Shown: piece by piece, positions 16,559-24,017 of the stretch
Layout of the letters: the number at the start of each line of letters is the position of its first letter
Numbering within the stretch: position 1 is the first letter of the stretch
NCBI GenBank assembly: GCA_019636245.1
Contig: JAHBXX010000012.1
Span: forward strand, 47,985 to 111,984
Direction of reading: 5' to 3'
From: Planctomycetota bacterium
GTDB taxonomy: Bacteria; Planctomycetota; UBA1135; UBA2386
DNA length: 64,000 bases
Translations under genes and position numbers: made by a program
The notes under the pieces: generated by a model
What the model saw: the letters and a program-made list of their open reading frames with translations, nothing else
Told to the model about the DNA's origin: nothing
The model's database searches: none

Positions 16559-17779
16559 GTGGTCGACGCCGACGTCGTCGTCGTGGGGGCTGGCGCCGCC
16601 GGCCTGATGGCCGCGCTGGTCGCGGCCGGCCGCGGCCGCCGCACGGTGCTGCTGGAGAAGAACCAGCGTCCGGGACTGAAGATCCTGATCAGCGGCGGCG
16701 GCCGCTGCAACCTGACGACGACCCGGAGCGGCGGCGACCTCGAGGGGCAGTACGGCGCGCGCCGCGGCCGCTTCCTGCGCCACGCCCTGCGCTCCTTCCC
16801 GCCGTCGGCGTTGCGGGCCTTCTTCGAGGCCGCCGGCGTGGCGCTGCAGGAGGAGGACCTGGAGAAGGTGTTCCCGGTCTCGCAGCGGGCCCGCGACGTG
16901 CTCGAGGCGCTGCTCGCGCAGGCCGCGGCCGCGGGCGTCGTGCGGCGGGTCGGTGAACCGGTGCTGCGCGTCGAGCGCGAGGCGGGGGCGTTCCAGGTGG
17001 CGACGCCGACGGCCGTGCACCGCGCCGCCAGCGTCGTGCTCGCCACCGGCGGCCTCAGCTACCCGAAGACCGGCACCACCGGCGACGGCTATGCGATCTG
17101 CCGCGCTTTCGGCCACACGATCACCGCCACCTGGCCCGCGCTGGCGCCGCTGGTCGTCGAGGCGCCATGGGTGCACGACCTGCAGGGCATCGTCGTGCAC
17201 GGCGTCGATCTGGCCGTGCTCGATGCCGACGGCCGCGAACGGCTGCGGCGGCAGCGGCCGATCCTGTTCACCCACAAGGGCCTGTCGGGACCGGCGCCGA
17301 TGGACCTCGCCGGCGACGTCGAGGAGCTGCAGGGTCGCGCGCAGGTTCGCTTCGACTTCGCGCCCACGGCCGGGCGCGAGGAACTGGAAGCAGCGTGGCT
17401 CGCGGCGGCGGCCGCGCACGGCGGCCGCCGCGTCGAGACGCTGCTGCCCGACCACCTCCCGGAACGCCTGCGCACGGCGCTGGTGGCCAGGGCCGGCGCC
17501 GCCGGCACGCTGGCCAACCTGGCGCGCGAGGCGCGGCGGCGGCTGCTCGGCGCGGTGAAGGACCTGCGCCTGCCGGTGCCGGGCAGCCTCGGCTTCGACC
17601 ACGCCGAGGTCACGCGCGGCGGCGTCGACCTCGACGAGATCGATCCGCGCACGATGCAGAGCCGGCGGCAGGAGGGGCTGTACGTCTGCGGCGAACTGCT
17701 CGACGTCGACGGTCCGATCGGCGGCTTCAACTTCCAGGCGGCCTTCGCGACCGGGCGCCTCGCCGGCGCGTCGGCCTGA
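16559..17779 (+). CDS. BaiN/YhiN-like NAD(P)/FAD-dependent oxidoreductase
   Basis: The 406-residue flavoprotein starts at a GTG. It shows the FAD-binding motif VVVVGAGAAGLMAA with a downstream acidic residue in LLEKNQRPGLKILISG, the family motif SGGGRCNLT, ATGGLSYPKTGTTGDGY in the middle, and the C-terminal FAD motif GELLDVDGPIGGFNFQ. This is the HI0933/YhiN family (pfam HI0933_like), which includes the bile-acid enzyme BaiN. The substrate of most members is unknown. The gene follows the rplC transcript after about 60 nt and ends 31 nt before mnmE. Confidence 0.9.
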   Translation: MVDADVVVVGAGAAGLMAALVAAGRGRRTVLLEKNQRPGLKILISGGGRCNLTTTRSGGDLEGQYGARRGRFLRHALRSFPPSALRAFFEAAGVALQEEDLEKVFPVSQRARDVLEALLAQAAAAGVVRRVGEPVLRVEREAGAFQVATPTAVHRAASVVLATGGLSYPKTGTTGDGYAICRAFGHTITATWPALAPLVVEAPWVHDLQGIVVHGVDLAVLDADGRERLRRQRPILFTHKGLSGPAPMDLAGDVEELQGRAQVRFDFAPTAGREELEAAWLAAAAAHGGRRVETLLPDHLPERLRTALVARAGAAGTLANLAREARRRLLGAVKDLRLPVPGSLGFDHAEVTRGGVDLDEIDPRTMQSRRQEGLYVCGELLDVDGPIGGFNFQAAFATGRLAGASA

Positions 17780-17810
17780 TCGCGGCGCCCGGCGGCGGCA
17801 TACTGCGGCG

Positions 17811-19145
17811 ATGCTCGGCGACACGATCGTGGCCCAGGCCAGCGCTCCCGGCGCCGCCGAGCGCGCGGTGCTGCGGCTGTCGGGGCCGGCGGCGATCGCC
17901 GCCGCCGCGGCCGTGTTCGCGCCGCCGCTGCCTCGCCAACGGGCCCAGGTCGAGGGCGCGCTGCGCCTGGGCCGCTGGACGCTGCCGGCGCTGGCGCTGG
18001 TGTTCGTGGCGCCGGCCTCGTTCACCGGCGAGGACACGGTCGAACTGCACGTGCCGGGCAGCCCGATGCTGGTGCGCCACCTGCTCGACGCGCTGCTCGC
18101 CGCGGGCCGGGCGCTCGGCGTGCGGCAAGCGCTGCCCGGGGAGTTCACCGCGCGCGCCTGCCAGAACGGTCGCCTGGACCTGGCCCAGGCCGAGGGCGTG
18201 CTGCTGCTGCTGCAGGCCGCCGACGGCGCCGCCGCGGCCGCGGCCGTGCAGTGGCTGCACGGCGGCTACTCGGAGGTGGCGGCCTCGGTCCGCGCGCGGC
18301 TGCAGGATGCGCTGGCGTTGCTCGAGGCCGGTCTCGACTTCGCCGAGGAGGAGTCGGCGGTCGCCGGGGCGGCCGACTGGCTGGCGCCGCTGCCGGGCGT
18401 GACCGCCGACCTGCAGCGCCTGTTGGCGTCGCTGCCCGCCGCGACGCCCGGCGGCGAGGTGCTGCTGCTCGGGCGGGCCAACGCCGGCAAGTCGTCGCTG
18501 GCGAACGCGCTCGCCGGCGAACCGGTGGCCCTCGTCGACGCACGGCCGGGCACGACGCGGGACCTGCTGCGGGTGGAACTCGAGCCGGGCGTGGTGCTGT
18601 GGGACGCCCCTGGCGACCTCGACCAGCCGGCCGCCGCGGACGCGGCGGCCCTGGCGCTGCGCGACCGGCTCGGTGGCGGCGCGGCGGCGATGCTGTGCGT
18701 GCTCGACGCGACCTGGCCGGTCGCGCCGGCGGCCGCCTTCGCCTCGCCGCTGCCGTGCCTCGGCATCGTCTGGACGAAGTGCGATGCGGTGGCGGCGCCG
18801 CCCGAGGTGCCGGCGGCGCTGGCCGCGGCACTGGCCGCGCGCACCGGCCAGCCGCCGCCGGTGCTGGCGACCAGCGCGCGCACAGGCCAGGGGCTGGAGT
18901 CCCTGCGGCGGCTGCTCGCGCGCGCGGCGACCGGCGCGGTCGTCGAGGCCGGTGGGCCGTTGCGCGCCGCGCTGGTGGAGGCGCAGGCGGCCGTCGAACG
19001 CGCCAGGGTCGCGGCGGGCGCCGGGCCAGAGCTCGCCGCGACGGAGTTGCGCGCGGCGCTGGGGGCGCTCGACGGCGTCGGGGGAACGCACTCGCCGGAG
19101 CAACTGCTCGATCGGATCTACCGCCGCTTCTGCCTCGGCAAGTAG
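17811..19145 (+). CDS. mnmE: tRNA-modification GTPase MnmE, divergent G domain
   Basis: MnmE with MnmG installs the carboxymethylaminomethyl group at U34 of certain tRNAs. The 444-residue product has the N-terminal tetrahydrofolate domain with FTGEDTVELHVPG, the helical domain, the G domain, and the C-terminal CLGK carrying the catalytic Cys. G1 (GRANAGKSS) and the switch I motif (RPGTTRD) are normal. The G3 motif reads WDAPGD instead of DTAG and G4 reads WTKCD instead of NKxD, which is unusual for a functional GTPase. Pattern CATACT lies 6 nt before the ATG, which fits a leaderless mRNA. No mnmG is in the window. Confidence 0.9.
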   Translation: MLGDTIVAQASAPGAAERAVLRLSGPAAIAAAAAVFAPPLPRQRAQVEGALRLGRWTLPALALVFVAPASFTGEDTVELHVPGSPMLVRHLLDALLAAGRALGVRQALPGEFTARACQNGRLDLAQAEGVLLLLQAADGAAAAAAVQWLHGGYSEVAASVRARLQDALALLEAGLDFAEEESAVAGAADWLAPLPGVTADLQRLLASLPAATPGGEVLLLGRANAGKSSLANALAGEPVALVDARPGTTRDLLRVELEPGVVLWDAPGDLDQPAAADAAALALRDRLGGGAAAMLCVLDATWPVAPAAAFASPLPCLGIVWTKCDAVAAPPEVPAALAAALAARTGQPPPVLATSARTGQGLESLRRLLARAATGAVVEAGGPLRAALVEAQAAVERARVAAGAGPELAATELRAALGALDGVGGTHSPEQLLDRIYRRFCLGK

Positions 19146-19180
19146 GCGCCGACGCGCATCATCTTCCGCAGCGTGAGGCT

Positions 19181-19210
19181 TTGACACACAACGGGTTGGG
19201 GCAGTATGGT
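19181..19210 (+). promoter_or_regulatory. Predicted nrdR promoter
   Basis: A perfect -35 box TTGACA (19181-19186) is followed after 18 bp by TATGGT (19205-19210). This is the best sigma70 match in the window. It would drive nrdR, the ATP-cone gene and smc, with a leader of about 97 nt. I looked for paired NrdR boxes around it and saw none that are convincing. Confidence 0.65.
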
Positions 19211-19313
19211 CCCGCCGTCTGCAAGGCCTGGAGCCGGGGTCAGCCGGTTCGGGCCGCCGAGTCCGCACGGCGGGGCACGCTTTGGCGCGTGGCTCGCCGT
19301 GCAGCGAACTGCC

Positions 19314-19808
19314 ATGCGCTGTCCGTACTGCAAGGCCGACAACGACCGGGTCATCGATTCGCGCGCCAGCGCCGACGGGTTCGCCATCCGTCGTCGCCGG
19401 GTCTGCGCCGACTGTGGTCGGCGCTACACGACCTACGAGCGAGCCGAGACCACGCCGTTGCGCGTCGTCAAGAAGAACGGAGAGCGGGTCGCGTTCGATC
19501 GCCAGAAGCTGCTCGGCGGCATGTTGCGGGCGTGCGAGAAGCGGCCGATCGCCCACGAGCAGCTCGAGGCGATCGCCGACCGTATCGAACGCCAGTGCAT
19601 GGAGGCCTTCGACAAGGAGGTGCCGAGCAAGGTGGTCGGCAACCTCATCATGCAGGAGCTGCGGCAGCTCGATCAGGTGGCGTACGTCCGGTTCGCGTCG
19701 GTCTATCGCGAGTTCAAGGACGTCACGCAGTTCCTCGACGAGCTGAAGCCCATGCTCGAGAAACGGCGGGAGGGTGGTCATGAAGCGGCGGACGGAACAT
19801 CTGGTTGA
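19314..19808 (+). CDS. nrdR: Transcriptional repressor NrdR
   Basis: NrdR represses ribonucleotide reductase genes in response to ATP/dATP. The 164-residue protein has the N-terminal zinc ribbon (MRCPYC and VCADCG) and the ATP-cone, starting VVKKNGERVAFDRQKLLGG at about residue 49 and ending near VYREFKDV. The start at ATG 19314 matches the family exactly. An upstream in-frame start at 19206 would add unrelated sequence. It overlaps the next gene by 29 nt. No nrd genes are in the window, so its targets lie elsewhere. Confidence 0.95.
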   Translation: MRCPYCKADNDRVIDSRASADGFAIRRRRVCADCGRRYTTYERAETTPLRVVKKNGERVAFDRQKLLGGMLRACEKRPIAHEQLEAIADRIERQCMEAFDKEVPSKVVGNLIMQELRQLDQVAYVRFASVYREFKDVTQFLDELKPMLEKRREGGHEAADGTSG

Positions 19809-20166
19809 GAAACGTGACGGGCGCACCGAGTTCCTGCGGGCGACGAAGCTCGCGCGGTCGATCCACCTGGCGCTGCAGAGCGTCGGCGTCGACGAGGACT
19901 GGCGGGCGCTGGAGCTGGCGAACGTGCTGCTGTCGGCGCTGCGCGAGCAGCGCGCCGACGCGGCGACGGCGCTGCCGACCAGCGTCATCGCCGATGCCGT
20001 CCTGCACCTGCTGGTCGTGACCGGCCAGCCGGCCGCCGCCGTCGCCTACGGCGCGGTCGCCGCCGAACGCACCCGCCGGCGGCGTTCGCTGGCGACGCTC
20101 GGCCGCCTCGGCCTGCCGGTCGGCGCCGGCGCGCCCGCCGCGGCCCGGCGTGCGATCCAGGAGTGA
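19780..20166 (+). CDS. Orphan ATP-cone-like protein
   Basis: The ATG at 19780, with GGGAGG about 5 nt upstream, gives 128 residues. GTG 19774 is an alternative. The first 90 residues follow the ATP-cone pattern: a V-x-K-R-D-G-R-x-E-F-x-x-x-K-L start (HLVEKRDGRTEFLRATKLAR), a central helix pair, and LPTSVIADAVLHLL in place of the V-x-x-L-I motif. There is no zinc ribbon and no catalytic domain. The tail is Arg-rich. It overlaps nrdR by 29 nt and lies 4 nt before smc, so the three are one operon. I infer a nucleotide-sensing accessory protein, perhaps an NrdR partner or paralogue. This is unproven. Confidence 0.7.
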   Translation: MKRRTEHLVEKRDGRTEFLRATKLARSIHLALQSVGVDEDWRALELANVLLSALREQRADAATALPTSVIADAVLHLLVVTGQPAAAVAYGAVAAERTRRRRSLATLGRLGLPVGAGAPAAARRAIQE

Positions 20167-20170
20167 GCGC

Positions 20171-23100
20171 ATGAGGCTCAAACGACTCGTCGCGCGGGGC
20201 TTCAAATCCTTCGCCGACCGCACCGAGTTCGAGTTCGACCAGCGGCTCACCGGCATCATCGGTCCGAACGGCTGCGGCAAGTCCAACGTCGTCGACGCGA
20301 TCAAGTGGGTGCTCGGCGACCAGCGGGCGAAGAGCCTGCGCGGCGCCGAGATGACCGACGTCATCTTCAAGGGCGCGGAAGGGCGCGAGGCCATGGGCAT
20401 GGCCGAGGTGACGATCACGTTCGAGGATCCGAGCGGCAGCCTCGACGGGCGCCAGGAGATCGACATCGCCCGCCGGCTGACGCTCGACAAGGAGTCGAGC
20501 TACCTGCTGAACGGCCAGGAGGTGCGGCTCAAGGACGTGCGCGACGTGCTGCTCGACACCGGGCTCGGCACCGGCGGCTACTCGGTGATGGAGCAGGGGC
20601 GCATCGACGCGGTGCTGTCCGCCAACCCCGACGCGCGCCGCGCGATCTTCGAGGAAGCGGCGGGCGTCGCGCGGTTCAAGCTGCAGAAGAAGGAGGCGCT
20701 GCGCAAGCTCGAGCGCACCGACCAGAACCTGGCGCGCGTCACCGACCTGCTCGAGGAACGATCGCGACGCATCCGCAGCCTGCGCATCCAGGCCGGCAAG
20801 GCGCGTCGTTTCCAGGAGCTGCACGCCGCCCTGCGCGACCTGCGGGCGGCGCTGGCGGTGGTCGACGGCGGCGCGCTGCGGCAGGAACTTGCCGCCCAGC
20901 GGCAGCGGCTCGAGGCGGCACAGTCGGCGCTCGGCGCCGCGGAGGACGGCCGCGGCGCGGCTGCCGCGGCCCTGGCGCGCGCCGACGCGACGATCGCCGA
21001 GAGTGCCCGCCTGCTCGAGCAGGTGCAGGAGGAACTGCGGCGCTGCCATGCCGAGGCGACGACCCATCGCGAGCGCGCCGAGGCGCAGCGGCACCGCGCC
21101 GCCGACCGGCTCGACGAGATCGAGCGCGGTCGCCAGCGCGTGGCCGGGCTGGTGGCCCAGCGCGACGAGCGCCACGCGGCGCTGGCCGCGGCCCGTGACG
21201 ACCTGGTCGCCAAGGAGAGCGAACTGATCGAGGTGCACCGGCTGCTCGAAGGCGAGCGGCAGGCGGTGCAGGCGGCGGTGGGCGCGCTGCGCACGCTGCA
21301 GCAGGAGCGCGATGCGGCGCGCGAACGGCAGCTCGAACTGCTGCATGCCCGCACGCGAGCGCGCAACGGCGCCGCCGATGCGACCGCGCGGCTCGGGGCG
21401 GCGCGCGCCCGCGAGCAGCGCCTCGGCGAGCGCCAGGCGGCGCTGGCCGACGAATCGGTGCGCCTGCGCACGGAGGCGGCGGGCTGGCGGGCCGAGACCG
21501 AGGATCTGGGCACCCGCGAGCGCATCCTGGTCGAGCGCGAGCGCACCGCCCTCGGCGACCTCGAGGGGGCCGATGCCGCCGCCGCGGCCCTGGCCGAACA
21601 GGAATCGGCGCTGCGCTACGAGCTGTCGCAGGTGGAGGGCCGTCGGCAGGCCCTGCTGGCGATGGAGGCCCACATGGAGGGCTTCGACCAGGGGCCGCGG
21701 TGGGTGCTCGAGCAGCGCCCGCCCGGTCTGCGCGGCCGCCTGCTCGACCTGATCGAGATCGACATCGCGCACGGGCCGGCGCTGGAAGCGGCCCTCGGGC
21801 CGTTCGTGCAGGCGCTGGTCGTGGACACCCGCGAACACGCGGCGGCGATCGTGCGTGAACTCGCGGCGAAGCGGCTCGGCCGCGTGCTGCTGCTCGTCGA
21901 GGAGGCGTTCGGCGACCAGCCGCCGTGCGCGCAGTCGCTGCTGCCGGCGCCGCCCGGCGTGACGTCGCTGGCCGCGCTGGTGCGCCACGTCGCCACCAAC
22001 GGCTCGAGCGACCGGCTGCTGGGCTGGCTGCTGCGCGGCGTCGTCGTCGCCGACTTCGACATCGCCGACAGCAGCCGCGCCGACCTGTGCTTCGTGACGC
22101 CGGACGGCACGCTCGTCTGCGGGCCCCGCATGGAAGGCGGCGCGGCCGCCGAGGGGCACGCGGGCCTGGTGGTGCGGCGGTCGCAGATCGTGCAGCTGGG
22201 CGAGGAAGCCGCGGCCCGGCAGCAGCGGCTGCAGGCATTGCAGTCCGGCAAGGACCAGGCGGTCGGCCGGGTCGACCGGCTGAAGCGGGAGCTGAAGGCC
22301 ATCGGCGACGCGCTGCAGACCGTGCGGCGGGCGGCCCAGGCGACGCAGGGGCAGCTGGCGCGCATCGCCGCGCGCGGCCAGGACCTCGACCGCGAGGGCG
22401 CCGAACTGGCGCACGAGGCAGCCGAGCTGTCGCGCACGCGGTGCGGGGCGCTGGGGCGGCTGGCGACGGCGCTGTTCGACCAGTTCCTGCTGACCCGCCA
22501 CGAGGCTGCGGTCGAAGCCGTCGAGCGGCAGCTCGACGAGCGGATCGCCGCCGCCGAATCGGCGACCCAGGCGCGGCAGCGCGCCGAGCAGGAACTGCGG
22601 CTGCGGCAGGTGCAGGCCGGCGAGGCGCGCGAGGGACTGACGCGCAGCATCCGCATGCACGAGGAGGCCGTGCGCGACTTCGAGCGCGCCGTGCAGGAGC
22701 TCGCGGCGCGGCAGCAGGACGCCGAGCACGACCGGCAACGTGCCGTGGCCGAGCAGGGAAGGCTCGAGGAACTGGCGGTGGCGCTGGAGGATCGCCTGGC
22801 GGAACTCGAGGCGGCGAAGCAGGCCCGCCAGGAAGTCGTCGACGCGGCACGCGCCGAGCGCGACCGCGTGCAGGACGAGGTGCAGACCTGGGACCGGCGG
22901 CGCGCGGCCGCGGCCGAAGAGGTCACGCAGACCCGGCTGGCGCAGGCCGAGATCGAGCACCGGATCACGCGGCTCGAGGACAGGCTGCGCGAGGACACCG
23001 GCATCGAACTGCGGCGGTGCCTCGGCGAGATCCAGGGCATCGGGCTCGAGGACGGCGGTCGCTTCGCCGGTCCGCCGGCGCCGTTCGGCGTCGTCGAGGA

Positions 23101-23923
23101 GCTGCTGGGACCGCCGCTGCCGCCGGCGTTCGTCGAGCCATGGCGCGCGCTGCAGCGGCTGTGGGAACACGCCGACTTCGACCCGACGGAGGCCCGCAAG
23201 GAGGTGCAGGTGCTGCAGGGCCAGAAGGACCGGCTGGGCCCGGTCAACCTCGAGGCCGTGCGCGAGCTGGAGGCCGAGGAGGGCCAGTTCTCGACGCTCG
23301 AGCAGGAGGTGCAGGACCTCAAGGAAGCGCGCCGGGCGCTGATGGAGACGCTGCGCCGGCTCGAGGCCGAATCGAAGCAGCTGTTCGAACAGACCTTCCA
23401 CGAGGCCCGGAAGAACTTCCAGGAGATCTTCCGCAAGCTGTTCCAGGGCGGCAAGGCCGACATGTTCCTGGCCAACACCGAGGATCTGCTCGAGGCGGGC
23501 ATCGAGATCATGGCGCAGCCGCCGGGCAAGCAACTGCAGTCGATCAACCTGCTGTCCGGCGGCGAGCGCTCGCTGACCGCGGTGGCGATCCTGTTCGCGC
23601 TGTTCAAGGTGCGGCCGAGCCCGTTCTGCATCCTCGACGAGGTCGATGCGGCGCTCGACGAGACCAACGTCGAGCGCTTCCTGCGCGTGCTGCGCGAGTT
23701 CACGCACGACACGCAGTTCTGCATCGTCACCCACCACAAGCGCACCATGGCCGAGTGCCAGGTGCTCTATGGCATCACGATGCAGCGGCGCGGCGTCAGC
23801 TCCCGCATCGCCGTGGCGCTGCACGAGATCGACGGGTTCCAGGAAGGGACTGCGGTCGGCGCCGGCGGCGATCGGGCGCTGCGGCCGCGCATCGCCGGCG
23901 AGGAGCAGATCGGCTTCGCCTGA
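20171..23923 (+). CDS. smc: Chromosome segregation protein SMC
   Basis: SMC is the long coiled-coil ATPase of bacterial condensin. The ATG at 20171 has an AGGAG ribosome-binding site and gives 1250 residues, a normal length. The N-terminal head begins MRLKRLVARGFKSFADRTEF with Walker A GPNGCGKSN. Coiled coil of charged heptads runs to about residue 500. The hinge occupies roughly 515-670 (GRLLDLIEIDIAHGPALEAA). A second coiled coil follows, then the C-terminal head with LLSGGERSLTAVAILFA and Walker B FCILDEVDAALDE. ScpA and ScpB are not in this window. The gene follows nrdR and the ATP-cone gene with no room for a separate promoter. Confidence 0.96.
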   Translation: MRLKRLVARGFKSFADRTEFEFDQRLTGIIGPNGCGKSNVVDAIKWVLGDQRAKSLRGAEMTDVIFKGAEGREAMGMAEVTITFEDPSGSLDGRQEIDIARRLTLDKESSYLLNGQEVRLKDVRDVLLDTGLGTGGYSVMEQGRIDAVLSANPDARRAIFEEAAGVARFKLQKKEALRKLERTDQNLARVTDLLEERSRRIRSLRIQAGKARRFQELHAALRDLRAALAVVDGGALRQELAAQRQRLEAAQSALGAAEDGRGAAAAALARADATIAESARLLEQVQEELRRCHAEATTHRERAEAQRHRAADRLDEIERGRQRVAGLVAQRDERHAALAAARDDLVAKESELIEVHRLLEGERQAVQAAVGALRTLQQERDAARERQLELLHARTRARNGAADATARLGAARAREQRLGERQAALADESVRLRTEAAGWRAETEDLGTRERILVERERTALGDLEGADAAAAALAEQESALRYELSQVEGRRQALLAMEAHMEGFDQGPRWVLEQRPPGLRGRLLDLIEIDIAHGPALEAALGPFVQALVVDTREHAAAIVRELAAKRLGRVLLLVEEAFGDQPPCAQSLLPAPPGVTSLAALVRHVATNGSSDRLLGWLLRGVVVADFDIADSSRADLCFVTPDGTLVCGPRMEGGAAAEGHAGLVVRRSQIVQLGEEAAARQQRLQALQSGKDQAVGRVDRLKRELKAIGDALQTVRRAAQATQGQLARIAARGQDLDREGAELAHEAAELSRTRCGALGRLATALFDQFLLTRHEAAVEAVERQLDERIAAAESATQARQRAEQELRLRQVQAGEAREGLTRSIRMHEEAVRDFERAVQELAARQQDAEHDRQRAVAEQGRLEELAVALEDRLAELEAAKQARQEVVDAARAERDRVQDEVQTWDRRRAAAAEEVTQTRLAQAEIEHRITRLEDRLREDTGIELRRCLGEIQGIGLEDGGRFAGPPAPFGVVEELLGPPLPPAFVEPWRALQRLWEHADFDPTEARKEVQVLQGQKDRLGPVNLEAVRELEAEEGQFSTLEQEVQDLKEARRALMETLRRLEAESKQLFEQTFHEARKNFQEIFRKLFQGGKADMFLANTEDLLEAGIEIMAQPPGKQLQSINLLSGGERSLTAVAILFALFKVRPSPFCILDEVDAALDETNVERFLRVLREFTHDTQFCIVTHHKRTMAECQVLYGITMQRRGVSSRIAVALHEIDGFQEGTAVGAGGDRALRPRIAGEEQIGFA

Positions 23924-23942
23924 GGGATCGGGGGCCGGCCGT

Positions 23943-23962
23943 CGGTCGCCGCGCGGCGACCG
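23943..23962 (+). terminator. Perfect 20-bp palindrome after smc
   Basis: CGGTCGCC (23943-23950) pairs with GGCGACCG (23955-23962) around a self-complementary GCGC core. It lies 20 nt after the smc stop. There is no T-run, so it may be a Rho-dependent end, an mRNA-stabilising hairpin or a protein-binding palindrome rather than an intrinsic terminator. Confidence 0.35.
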
Positions 23963-24017
23963 GCCGATGGCGCGGGGGCCTGGCCGCACCGGGGTGCGTG
24001 GTAGACTCCCTGGCCCC

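Noticed and set aside
13502..18148. 1548-codon open frame on the minus strand
   Set aside because: It lies opposite the VWA, rplC, BaiN-like and mnmE genes, all of which have firm family matches. Composition is artefactual.
24002..24007. TAGACT as a leaderless promoter for the S8 peptidase
   Set aside because: Spacing to the ATG is 10 nt and no TTGnnn box lies upstream, so it was not counted among the leaderless cases.
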